The notes beneath the pieces were generated by a model. It made no database searches, was not told where the DNA came from, and saw nothing but the letters and a program-made list of their open reading frames with translations. DNA of 64,000 nt from Cylicocyclus nassatus (lineage: Eukaryota; Nematoda; Chromadorea; Rhabditida; Strongylidae), in contig CATQJL010000305.1 in assembly GCA_958299035.1 (NCBI GenBank), positions 33,431,733 through 33,495,732 of the forward strand, given 5' to 3'. The translations under genes were made by a program, and so were the position numbers. Shown piece by piece: positions 44,401-55,019 of the stretch; the stretch's first letter is position 1; each line of letters opens with the position of its first letter.

Positions 44401-47400
44401 TGAGCGTTTTTTCAGTTGAGAAATTAGCCTACTTAGGACAATATTCGTCAGAATTGCTCAAATGGTCCAATGTTGATTATCAAAGCACTTCATTTGAACA
44501 ATATCTTTTATCAAAAGCATTAATACTTAACACTGCTCTATTTGAGTGCTGAGAAGACCGTAAAATTTTATTTTACTTTGATTATGCGTTCATTTTTCGC
44601 ACCAAGAAAATATAAATCGACGTCTAGAGGCGCTCGGCGGAAGACAGATTTGGAATCAGCGTTTGATGCTCTTTATAGTCGTATCAATTCCATTTGAAAA
44701 GGTCACTTCGATCGAAAACACCTCCCTTGTTAGATATCGCGCGACTTGTCGCTGAATATTAACTAATTCACTTCCACAGCTCTCGAATGCACAGACGCAT
44801 AGTTTCCTTATTGGTGCAACGTCAGATTTTGCATACCGAGAATTCTATGAAGAGTTTTGAGCCGCCGCAGCCGTGCCAAATCGCACGATATCCGAGGTCG
44901 CGGGAGTATGACTGATAAAGCGGTCACATCTTTTCTTTCTTCACGTCTCTTCTCGTCTCTTTTCTCACATGTTCCTGGCTAGCCCAAAAGCGCCAACGCG
45001 CTCCTTTGACCGCAAGCGCTACGCGGTACGATGCAGTGGGGAATGTGAAGGGAATTTAACGAGATCTGACTCTGAGTGAAGTGTGACGGGTGCCGTAAGA
45101 GTCGTCGGTTATCACATGCGGTGTGCTCACTCAAATGTTAAGTTACAATGAAGGGTGGCGAGTATTTTTGGAAACTTGATCCCAACCACATATTCGCATC
45201 GCGACTTCCGCTCATTTGAGAATAAGTACGGGACAGAAATTTGGATTAGGTAGCCACTGCAAGCACTAATTCCAATTCACGAAGGGACCTACATACTTCG
45301 ACTAACTCAGATACTTTTTCCGGCTGGTGACCGGGCGATGACCGGCTGAGGCAACACCTCAATTCCGGGCGAGCCGGCCGCCGGCCGTCCGCCAGCCGGT
45401 GTTGGCACGCGAACGGCGCGGACGCCAGCCGGCTTCCCAGCGCAGCGGAATACTGGGGCGCGACCCGCCAAGTTTAGCTTCGTTGACTATATTATTATTC
45501 TAGTCATATAGTGTTACACAAAAATTTCTTATAATATTTTATTCGATATTTACAAGAGGGACAACAGAGAAGACACGAATTATATTCAACATATGTACAA
45601 CATACAACATGTGTAAACACAATATAAAGAACATATTGCATTACATATGGCGCATTCTCCAAAGCTGTTCCCATAGGAACTTCAACGTGGCTATCTTCGA
45701 TCATTTCAACAGTCAGTTTCGGAAAAGCGCCTTATTTGCTGGAGTCAACGCGTTGAAACGATCGAAAGAACAGGCACGTTGATGGCTTATATGGGCAATG
45801 GGATGCACGACACAAACAGTGAGCAAATCCGCATGTAGACTTGAGCTTAGAAACTGAAGCTAGAAGAAACGACTCCGCTTCCAAGATTCGTGACACGTAT
45901 CTCACAAAAAAGTAAGAAGTCAGCCGCGTGTACCTGCAAATAAAGATTATAGGGATCTTATGAAGATGAGAGTCAACTGCAGTAGGCTACAGCAGCATTG
46001 CGGCATAATCTTATATATAAAGCTGAATGTCTGTTTGTATGTCTGTCTGTATGTATGTCTGTATGTATGTATGTATGTACGTATGTTCCGAATAGAAAAT
46101 TCCATTTCTGAACCGATCCGGACCAAACTTGGCACACATACACTACTGGCCCCGGCGGGTGTCATAGGCTACTTTTCGTCATCGATCGATATCGATTTTA
46201 TCGATTTTTATCGATTTTTTTGCTGAGTTCACCTACGGGGCTGGGAGTTGGCACAGGGGGGTAATCGAGCATGGGGATTCCGAATACAATATTGGTTTTC
46301 GGGATTATCGATTATTTTTATCGATTTTATCGATTTTTTTGCAAAGTTTGAGCTACGGGGCTGGGAGTTCGCACAGGGGGGTAATCGAGCATGGGGATTC
46401 CGAATACAATATTGGTTTTCGGGATTATCGATTACTTTTATCGATTTTATCGATTTTTTTGCAAAGTTTGAGCTAGGGGGCTGGGAGTTCGCACAGGGGG
46501 GTAATCGAGCATGCTGATCATCCCCAAGGGGGGTGATCAGCATGCTCGATTACACCCCTGTGCCAAATTCCAGCCCCCTAGCTCAAATTTTCAAAAAATC
46601 GATAAAATCGATAAAAGTAATGGACGATCCTGAAAACTAATATTGTGTTCGTAATCAGCATGCTCGATTACCCCCTGCGCAAAATCCCAGCCTCGCATGT
46701 CAAAATTTACAAAAAATCGATAAAATCAATAAAAGTAATCGATAATTCTGAAAACTAATATTGTATTCGGAATCCCCATGCTCACTTCCCCCCCTGTGCC
46801 AACTCCTAGCCCTGTAGGTGAACTCTGCAAAAAAATCGATAAAAAACGGTAAAATCGACATCGATCGATAACGAAAAGTGGACTGTGACACCCGCCGGGG
46901 CCCGAAGTGTATGTGTGCCAAGTTTGGTCCGGATACGGCGGAGCCGGGTAAGCCAGCTAGTTCAAGTTATGTTATTCTTCCGCATTAGAGATTCATATGC
47001 GCATTACATATTAACCATATATTCATTACAAGTTCCAATTCTAAAGAGGAAAATTAAACAAGAAACAAATTGCTCACCTGTTGCAGTATGCATGGACAAC
47101 ACCGATGAACAGACTATTTATTTCCATATGTGTCCACTTATTTTCCAGACAACCATCAATAAATAACCAACCACCAAGTTGTTAGAGCACTTATTATATA
47201 CACAGAATGTTCTCCGGAGCAGACAAATAAGCAGAAATCCAAGCTCAACCACAGCAGAAACTCCATCATTAGCAGTCTCAAGCATTTCAACTTGTGAACT
47301 AACGCACTCCATTCTGAAAAATGTTTGAGGATATGCTGGTCGATAAAGAAATGTCAAGCATGTACCTATGAGGGTCTTGCTTTTTCGTGGGGATGGAAGC

Positions 47401-50400
47401 AGACCAAATGACCAAATAACGAAGGGAAATCACATGAAAACGCTAGTAAACATTTTTGAGCACAAACAATATGACAGTCTAGTGGCGACATGGGAGCTTT
47501 CCTAGTCTGCTGAAACTGAAAACAAAGATGAGCGATGAAACATGACAATACACGAACAGCATGTAAAGAAAGACACAGTAATATCTGCTCCAAGACGAAG
47601 GCGGTCGCCCAAATAGGTTGAAAGCATGCAAGGCCGCGGCGCGCGGGCAAATGTCAACCACAGGGCGCGCGCACGCTCGGTCAGCGGTCATCCACGCGAG
47701 CGTGCGCGCGACCTGTGGTTGACAATTGCCCGCGCGCCACGTGCGCGTCAGCCTTGCATGCTTTAACCTATTTGGGCGACCGCCTTCGTCATGGAGGAGA
47801 TATTACCACAAAAATAATCACGAAAAAACAAGAATCAAAAGGTCTTGTAAGGCGCGTAGTGATGATGAAATCGCATGCTCACTATTGAATCTGACGGTAT
47901 TCATGATTTTGTGCGCCTTCGCGCGCTTTTGCGGACGCGACCGGAAGCCAGCCGGTGGTAGGGATCGGCCATACTATTCCTGCTATTCCTACGATTCCTG
48001 TGACTCCTGCGATTCCCGTGATTCCCGCACAGTTTAGACGCCGCTTAAATGAGCGCGTGTTGCGTAAAACAACACGCAACACGCAACACGCGCTCATTTA
48101 AGCGGCGTACTGTGCGGGAATCACAGGAGTCGCAGGAATCGTAGGAATAGCAGGAACAGTATGGCCGATCCCGTAGTTTTTAGCCCGCTCCTCGGCCGGT
48201 TTAGGCTCCGCCCCAAAACATGGCGCGGCCCTCGGCCGGAAGGCCGTCGTCGCCCGGTCACCAGCCGGAAAAAGTATCTGAGAAAAGCGCCAGAACGCTT
48301 CTTTCACAAGCGCGACTTTTGGCGTTGAATGTTAGCTCGGAAACATGTTTTATATTGGAACAATTATGTGCATTCACCTGTATGAGACATGTATGAGACA
48401 TATGTTCCGATCACACTCAGCATTTGTTTGAGCTTAATGTAAAACTATTTTCGCTTTCTAAACGCGACTCAACGCTATTTGCATGCACACTTTCACTTTT
48501 TATGTTACACCTCAGCCTTTTATTGTTGAGAGGGTAGCTACCTGTACAAACTTTGACACATTATTTATAGTCGTCGCACTGAAAAATTTTGCGGTATAAC
48601 CGATCGCTGGTTAGTATGTATGTAAATCGATCGAATCGGCTGATGTCATCATCACATTTCTCAATCAATCAACATGTATGTAATAGACAGCAAACTCCTG
48701 TTCGCTTTTAACGGTCAATTGGTGTTTTCAAAAAGGTGCGTTGTGGAAAGGAGTGTTCTGGCGCTTTTGGTTGCTTTTGACCACTTTTAGGAGAAGTGTG
48801 ACATGTCCCTAAGATCTTCCAGTACTGGAAATTAAAGTTTGTAGTCCTGTCTTTGGTGCGCCTATATCCAGCGAGAAGATAACGCATATCATTGCCGACG
48901 TGTGCCCTTATAATCACAAGCATCATTCTCCATGTTAAAGATACCCATAGGTATTGAAATTTTGGAGTTTCGCTTCAGGTTCCGCCATGTCAATGATTTC
49001 GAATTCACTCCAGCTTTATCGTTGTTCGATCTGTTACGCATCAACCTGTACCATGGATGGCTTCCGGACCCTCAATTTGCTGAGATCAGTAAGGTTTATT
49101 ACCAGCAGTTGTACTTCTTTATCTGTGGAACTGATCGACATTCACTATGAAAACGTTTCTATTGGTTCCCTCATTTTCGATCTGAGTTGTTATAGGGGAT
49201 GCTATTGGAGAGCTCACTTATAACCAGATAGTGGAAAGGATCTGCGATGACAGTGACCCCAATCGCTTTCTTTACGAGGAATTTCTTGGTGAAAACATTT
49301 CTCAGCTGACTTACCATGGATTGGTAGCTCTTATGGAAGCAATGCGCGATGGCGAACTGGCTGTGTTATTCCGGAATAACCATTTTCATACCATTCACAA
49401 AAGGAGGGTGAGTTGTTTTATGTCTTCAGTTATATTCGTTCTGTTTTTCTCCCTCCTGTGGTTATAGCGATCCTTTCCACTTTCTTGCCTTTCCAGGATC
49501 TCCTTTATCTCCTTGTGTCAGATAGTGGTTATGTTCGGGAATCTGACATTGTGTGGGAGTCTTTCAATACGGTGGACGGCAGTTCACTATTTTTCAATGG
49601 TGACTTCGAGATCAGCACTCTCCCAAGCAGCAATGTCTGCGATCCAAAAGCAGCTTGTTCTACCGAAGCAGAGTTAGTTTCTTGTTTTTGTCTGTATTTT
49701 CTCTTTGGTTGGGATTATGAGATAGAATTGTTAGGGTGCGGAAAAGATTGTCCCTCAGCTCGCTTTCTAGAACATCTCACACAGGTCAAGGAAATCTACA
49801 GTCTTTTTCTTGCATGTGGGCTTGACCTTGGAGGTTAAGAGATAAGGCTGATATGCAACGGTCTCTCTCATTCCTTCCATTTAACCAGGGAAGAAAAAGC
49901 GAGCAGGGTCATCGACGATGCGCTACAGGGTTCAAGCGCTATCTTGGATCGTAAGTATACAACAAGAGTAACATCATTTCCGAACAAGGTAGTGTATAGA
50001 GCAGATTACCTTTTTTCGAATTTCTATAGTTCATACGATGACTTGAGAAGTTGACTTAACAAGGAAAATCATTGCCCAGGCGGATCGCAAAAAATCTTGA
50101 GAAGGTTTAAAATAAAGGGTTTCAAATTTTGATTCAGAATTCCGGATTTCATCACAATTCAATATAGATAATGAAGAAGACATCTTGTCTACATCATAGT
50201 TCGTGCCAATAAGAGATTGTATTTAGTTCTGTGCCCTTTCTCCCTGTAGCGCCGCGACATCACTCTGAATAATTTGCTACCGTTTCCCTTGTGCAACTAC
50301 AGATTGGTTATATTCAGGGTAATTCGAAGTCAATCCTACCTTCGTTAAGCAGTAGAAAATTCCTAATTTTTAATTGAAAATGTAAGAATTCTTGAAAAAC

Positions 50401-51192
50401 CCCCGTACTTGTAAAAGAGAATGGCAATAATTGATGCATAGATACATCATCAGGGGTCCACCCAGGTGAAATTGCGCAGTGCCACTTTTGTAAAGCTAGG
50501 ATGTATTTTTGTCTTGGGATTCCTATTGAATTTACTAGTAAAGTTAACAAATCACACTAATTGTTCTTTATGTGGGACAGTACTTTTACGCGCCCTGTGC
50601 AATGTCTCGTTATTAGCTACTGGCTGAGTTGCACGTTACTGTCAATCTGCTGGACGTTTTTTTATTAGAGTGATCTCACTTTGTTCTTCTTAGCTTCCTT
50701 CTGGCACAAGAATTGCAAGCGTGTGAAGATGAGCTCGCTCGACAAGAAGCTGAAAGGGAGAAAATGAAGTTTAAAGAGTCACCACCTCCGCCGACACCAC
50801 GCGCTCCTTCATCGCCATCATCTGAGTGAGTATTTCGAGTGTTGATTCAGTTTTCATAGAAAGGCTGCTATTTTTGTAGATTCTTTGTTTGTATTTACTT
50901 AGAAGTGAGTTCAAAAGATTAGTAAATGAAAGAAATCTGTATGGTTGGACTACATATCACATAAGTCGGCTGAGTGTTATTGTGGCGAGCCTCGACTGTG
51001 GTACTCCTAATGTACGATTAATGTATAGGTTTTTATATTGCAGAGCCTCTTCGTATGAAAGGGCGCCGTACAGGAATGGCAGAACTGCTGTTACAAATTC
51101 AGGATCGAAGGAGAAGAAGGTGTGCTGATTCTACTTTTGTATTTTGTTGTTGTCATCTGATATCGGTTCCTTTTTAGTGCACTATCTCGTAA
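41454..51192 (+). CDS. MINDY1: MINDY-1/2 (FAM63) K48-specific deubiquitinase
   Basis: Cysteine protease that trims K48-linked ubiquitin chains. Exons: 41454-41654, 41702-41773, 41822-41924, 41982-42037, 42083-42213, 48979-49088, 49196-49407, 49497-49672, 49889-49950, 50694-50825, 51044-51119, and 51178-51192 or read-through to 51128. Visible: Gln107 and catalytic Cys113 in TQNLNGPCPLIALVN; RNLDDVINILPDLGRGLDVN; FEFTPALSLFDLL, LYHGWLPDP, QLTYHGL; catalytic His287 in FRNNHFHTI; then LLYLLVSDSGYV and VWESFNTVDG. All junctions to 49672 are in phase; the joint between 49889-49950 (ends phase 1) and 50694 (needs phase 2) is not, so a small exon is missing or mis-bounded. The N-terminus is acidic and short. 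The C-terminus is LARQEAEREK, a proline patch, then KEKK. Length about 447 residues, near family size. ATG 41454 was chosen as the first in frame after the acceptor at 41423. Confidence 0.93.
42375..42520. repeat. Foldback repeat, 'GGTTCGG...CCGAAT' family (copy 1)
   Basis: 'aaggtaggagccatacttgg' to 'gagtctggcacttgcc' with an inner pair 'ggttcaccattcgct' and 'gtgaatggggtgaacc'. A related copy lies at 44.13-44.26 kb. Intronic to MINDY. The 137-codon frame over it is an artefact. Confidence 0.6.
42745..43210. repeat. Inverted-repeat element, 'gctaacaaggg' family (copy 2)
   Basis: Left 'gacaaggggaggatacttgg' and 'gaccgtggcc', right 'gccacagtcaccaagtatcc' and 'tttccttgt'. The inner words 'aacgctgattctaattc' and 'cagacttggacagcgc' also pair. 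Non-coding, in the MINDY intron. Confidence 0.6.
43380..43494. repeat. Almost perfect 115-bp palindrome
   Basis: Arms of about 52 bp ('taggctgcgttcgtactgat' and 'atcagtatgaacgcagcc') enclose a 7-bp loop 'aatcttg'. I count only two mismatches and one indel between the arms. Intronic, non-coding. Confidence 0.9.
44126..44260. repeat. Foldback repeat, 'GGTTCGG...CCGAAT' family (copy 2)
   Basis: 'aggtaggcaccagacttagc' pairs with 'aagtctggcgcctgcc'. The inner arms are 'gctattggtcaaattgc' and 'gaattgaccaatagc'. Same family as 42.38 kb. Confidence 0.7.
44274..44745. repeat. Inverted-repeat element, 'gctaacaaggg' family (copy 3)
   Basis: 'aagggaggtgttttcggtcg' pairs with 'gatcgaaaacacctccctt'. The arms run through 'gcatcaaacgctgcttcc' and end near 44.4 and 44.6 kb at 'agacgtcgag' and 'cgacgtctag'. 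The 88-codon frame inside is an artefact of the arm. MINDY intron. Confidence 0.7.
45300..45440. repeat. GC-rich repeat with GGCTGGTGACCGGGCGA
   Basis: 'agatactttttccggctggt' followed by 'gaccgggcgatgaccggc' recurs, inverted, at 48.24-48.28 kb. Short GCCGGC palindromes fill 45.36-45.43 kb. The two copies may be the ends of one 3-kb element in the MINDY intron or separate insertions. Confidence 0.5.
46009..46960 (+). mobile_element. Non-autonomous Helitron (copy 2, plus strand)
   Basis: Starts TCTTATATATAAAGCTGAAT after A (46008), continues with a GTCTGTATGTATG tract and 'ccggaccaaacttggcacac', and ends CCAGCTAG before T (46961), with a GGCGGAGCC hairpin just ahead. The interior is a tandem array of ~120-bp units ('gcacaggggggtaatcgagc', 'tcgattttatcgattttttt') that inverts its orientation at about 46.52 kb. 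No Rep/helicase gene. It sits in the MINDY intron; both ends agree with the 29.8-30.75 kb copy. Confidence 0.9.
47594..47790. repeat. GC-rich palindrome, GACGAAGGCGGTCGCCC arms
   Basis: 'gacgaaggcggtcgcccaaa' at the left and its complement at the right, continuing through 'gcatgcaagg' and 'ttgtcaacc' type words to a CG-rich centre 'gcgcgcgcacgctc'. Non-coding, in the MINDY intron. Confidence 0.85.
47961..48172. repeat. Palindrome with 9-bp tandem arms
   Basis: 'ggatcggccatac' followed by a run of nine-base units of the type TATTCCTGC/GATTCCTGTGA, then 'cgcttaaatgagcgcgtg' and the loop 'cgtaaaacaacacg', then complementary units ending 'gtatggccgatcc'. Same architecture as 26.47-26.66 kb with a different unit. 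Confidence 0.85.
51120..51177 (+). other. Possible last intron of MINDY
   Basis: 58 bp from GTGTGC to CTTTTTAG. If spliced, KEKK is followed by CTIS and TAA, a CAAX-type prenylation motif; if retained, the protein ends KEKKVC. The acceptor is strong and the donor weak. Confidence 0.5.
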
Positions 51193-51400
51193 ACGACTAC
51201 CACAATATTTCGTGCCTACCTTACTTGCATTCTTTCTAATCGAATGCCATAGCCATACTTATGTGATATATACGCATTTATATACTATACTATCAACTCT
51301 GTTTCATAGTTGTACACATCGTTGTATATTTTACACGTTGATGAATTCTGGTCTAAAAATTTGTGATACGAGTCATTTCGATGTTGAAATCCGGTTTCAA

Positions 51401-51406
51401 AATAAA
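51401..51406 (+). terminator. Poly(A) signal of the MINDY gene
   Basis: AATAAA about 210 bp after the stop codon in a T-rich stretch. First such signal after the gene. Confidence 0.55.
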
Positions 51407-52130
51407 GATTTTTAGATTCCAGTTGTAATGTGTCTGCGCGTGCTCTCGCTCTTTCTCCATATTGTAATGTCTCGAAATGAGCAGTAGCTGTAATTCGAAT
51501 GTTTGTAAATCCGTTTGAATTGTGGAAGTGTGCGAGTGTTTTACTTCCGTTTGTAAATAATTACAATTTTTTGAAACTCTGTGATTCGGACCTTTGCCCC
51601 ATACCCTGAAAAAATCTTTTCGTGGATGCACGTGTGTAATAGGCAGGAAGGTTCTTTAATGTTTAGTTTTGATACCTTGAAAAAAAACTGAAGTTTTCTG
51701 TTTGGCAAGTGCCAACTGGTTGCACCCGCAAGCTTCTCGCCTTTGACAATGGACAATGCTAAAGTGCGATATCCCTAGTCAACATCAGATCCTCTCTGGA
51801 TGGTTGAAGTTAAGTGCGTATTCGGTTCATCGTTTACATAATATTGCATCATATATATCAACTTGCATTCATAATTCAATATCAAAAAATCACTGCATTT
51901 GTGAATCATCCAGCTATGAATTCCAGTGTCCTTATTGAGTTCTTTACTTCGAATTGCTGTATTTACGTAATTTTTTTACACTAGTAAATGAGAGTTTCAC
52001 ATGTCAAAAATACTTTGCTTACGCTAAGTCACCCGTTTCTACGAAGAGTTGGTCACGTTTTATAGCTTGCACATCTTGGAACGTTCATTTCTCTGCTGAA
52101 GATACATTGTTATATTTCTTATCAATTACC
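51407..52130. other. Short intergenic region between MINDY and makorin
   Basis: About 720 bp with no repeat element or open frame I can support. The spacing is compatible with a nematode operon but long for one. Confidence 0.4.
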
Positions 52131-52143
52131 ACTACATTTCCAG
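52131..52143 (+). promoter_or_regulatory. Probable trans-splice acceptor of makorin
   Basis: CACTACATTTCCAG-type acceptor ending 52143, only 5 bp before the ATG at 52149. The very short leader fits spliced-leader addition. Confidence 0.55.
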
Positions 52144-52148
52144 ATTTT

Positions 52149-55019
52149 ATGTCCGCGAATGCGGTAGATTCTCGTCGAATTCTCTGCAGATACTTCGCTA
52201 ACGGTTGCTGTAACTTAGGCGACCGCTGCTCTTACTCGCATGATCGGAGTAAGCCACCCGACAATGTGTGTCGCTACTATCTGAGTGGCAAGTGCGTATT
52301 GATTTATCAGTTTATCACTGCTCAGTTTCCTTTATTCAGTTGCTGCTACGGTGCTGGCTGTAGATATGATCACATTAGGCCCAAGAAGAATGGCGAAACT
52401 AATTCAGGATGTGCCAGTGAATCTACAAAAAAATCTGCGAAGATACCAAAGCCTGCAAAACTGCCCAAACCAGGCTTGAACGCCGATGCCGCTGAATTTG
52501 TTCCATCCTGGAAAAAATCAGGAAAGTCTGGTAAATGCGTTACCATAATTTACTATATTCATAACATTCGAGTCAAAAATGTCGGAGAAAGTAAGCAGAA
52601 GCGCTGATGATATGAAAGTCATGATGGGGCAGATACAGCATGCATCAGTCAAGTTCCCTTGAAACAGAACAATTGGCATGGCGCATATGGGGTGATGCAG
52701 AGGACAATCCGCCTCACACTTTTAAAATTGTTGAATTTTGGAACAAGAAACCTTTTTGCCCTAAAATCTCGATTATGATGCAGCTGCACGCGATATCTCG
52801 CGGAATAAGGCGATCATACGTTGTACGCATGTAGGCTTGAGCCATACTCGACTCAGCGCCAGCAGAATTTCGGCAGGGCACTTAAACGGCGCTGTGGCGA
52901 ATTTGTACCGGTGAAGTCGAGGATGAACACAACGCTTCTCAAAACCTAACAAGGCTAGATAATTGCCGAGTAAAGAGTATACTTTTCATAGCTTCCAGGT
53001 GTATCCTATGCAGTCGCAGCAGGTTCAAGCGAAAGCGAGCCTCAGTTACCGCTTTGTCCTTACTTCGAAATGGGCGAATGTACGAATGACAAATGCCAGT
53101 TTGTTCATGGCCTTGTATGCGACATGTGCCTGCGTGCCTGTATCCATCCATATGATGAGAAACAGCAGAAGCAACATTTTGCGGTAAGTGGTTGGCTTTT
53201 TCTCCGAATTTTTCAAAAACAACTTTTTAGGAGTGTCTGCAACAGCATGAGATGGCTATGGAACAAGCTTTTGCAGAGGCAAAAGGTAAGGAGAAGTGTT
53301 GTGGTATATGCATGGAAAACATCATGGAAAAGGTGAGTATCGCGACTGTCATCCTTATAGCGCCTGCACGAGTAACATTGTTGATTTTGAGTCTTTGCGA
53401 TTTGGAATACTGGAGAATTGTCGCCATTGCTTTTGCTTGGAATGTATCCGAGAATGGAGACGAAATCAGGCTTTCGATACCGATGTTGTCAGGTAGGATA
53501 CAAACTTTTCAGTTGTTTTTTTTTTCTCAAATATGTCTTCACAGATCCTGTCCGGAATGCCGACAGCATAGCAACTTCGTGATTCCATCTATCTTATGGG
53601 TCGAAGATGACGAAGAGAAAAAGATTTTATGCGAAGTGTATCGAACTAATATGGCTCAAAAGCAGTGCAAATACTATAAGGTGAGCAAATTGAGAGTGTT
53701 GAATTTTTTGGATATTCGGCGTTTGTTTTACTACGTCATGAAAGTGACAAGATTTACTTTTGACGCATTGTCATGTTCAAGTTTGTAGGCAGGAGGCGGA
53801 TCAACACTCTGTCAGTTTTCATTGTACACGTTCTTTATTCTCTAACACCGCAGTCATATCACTGGCAGTTCATGTACCAAACAATGTACAGATGTAGTCC
53901 TGAGCTGCAACGTTGCCATCTGTTTTGAAGATCACATTATATTCGTTGTGTCACGATCCGAAAACTGCTAACAAGGTAAGGATACCAGCATTAGTTGGCG
54001 ATTGAAGATGAGATGTACATGAGTAGACGCGCCTTTGAACGCTGATTCCAAATCTGCTTTTCTTTTTTGCGGAATACGTTTCCGAAAGAAGTTGTGGACG
54101 TTCAAATGTCCAATTTTGTAAAGGTTTAGGTGGCCTAAAATTGGCGTCAAGCTGTACAAACACACTGGAAAGTGAAAAATTATTCTTGTATCGAGTATAT
54201 TGTTTGCAAGGAAGGAACACAGCCGGTGGAAATCGCATAGGTGTTGTTTTAGAGCACTTCGCTGATTTTAAGCCGCTCAATGCTTGGCAAATCTGGACAT
54301 TCAAACGCTCGTAACTTCTTTCGGAAACTTATTCCGCAAAAAAGGAAAGCAGATTTGGAATCAGCGTTCAAAGGCGGATCTAATGATATACATCTCATCT
54401 TCAATTGCCAACTAATGTTGGTATCCTTCCCTTGTAAGCACTGCCTTTGGAAATTTTCAATCATGATATGTGCAATTTCTCTGAAAATAGGCCCGCAGTG
54501 ACGATTTTTTACTTGCAATTGTGGGTTTTTAGAGGCATTCTACTACGGCCCCTTATTTTTTTCCTTTTTTCTTTGCAAAATGGCATTGTATTTTTTTGTA
54601 GGAAGGATCTTCTGGAGAAGGTTGTCCGTTTGGGAATAAATGCTTCTACAAGCACCAGCTTCCGGACGGTTCCATTGACCCTGGTGAAGCACCTCATGCA
54701 AGACGGAAGCCATATTTATCAGATTTCATATTCCGCAGGTTGGTTAATGAAGGCAGGCATACCCACTACAAGGTGCAATGTAAGCTTGCATCCTGTAGCA
54801 AATTTATGGTAAATTTCAAATGACATATTCAGTTTTTGTAGCAGAATTTTATATATATACATGCAGATAGCAGGTGCGTCACCGAAAGATTAGATATGTT
54901 TCAGAGATGACACCGATGATGCCGATAGGGATGAACGAGATCAGGACGATTTGATGCAAACCGTAAATGATTTCATAACGCAAATCCGTGCTATTCTTGC
55001 TGAACGGAATTCCAGTTAG
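52149..55019 (+). CDS. MKRN1: Makorin RING zinc-finger E3 ubiquitin ligase
   Basis: RNA-binding ubiquitin ligase family (nematode orthologue lep-2). Exons: 52149-52291, 52340-52530, 52999-53183, 53231-53332, 53392-53492, 53545-53680, 54602-54738, 54905-55019; all phases join, giving 369 residues. Domains in order: two CCCH fingers (CRYFANGCCNLGDRCSYSH and CRYYLSGNCCYGAGCRYDH, the second split by a 48-bp intron), an AEFVPSW motif, a third CCCH (CPYFEMGECTNDKCQFVH, one residue short in its second loop), the makorin Cys/His motif (CDMCLRACIHPYDE), a C3HC4 RING (CGICMENIMEK ... CRHCFCLECIREW ... SCPECR), NFVIPSILWVE, and a fourth CCCH (CPFGNKCFYKH). The tail is acidic (DDTDDADRDERDQDD) and uses a donor at 54738 chosen by phase. 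The acceptor at 53391 (TTTTGAG) is unusual. It starts 0.95 kb after the MINDY stop on the same strand. Confidence 0.96.
53970..54445. repeat. Inverted-repeat element in a makorin intron, 'gctaacaaggg' family (copy 4)
   Basis: 'gctaacaaggtaaggatacc' pairs with 'ggtatccttcccttgtaagc'. The arms run through 'gaacgctgattccaaatctg' and its complement. It fills most of the 921-bp intron between the RING and the last CCCH exon. Minus-strand frames there are artefacts. Confidence 0.8.

Noticed and set aside
46229..46543. Repetitive peptide frames with FIDFIDFFAKFEL units
   Set aside because: Translation of the tandem ATCGAT-rich units inside the Helitron.
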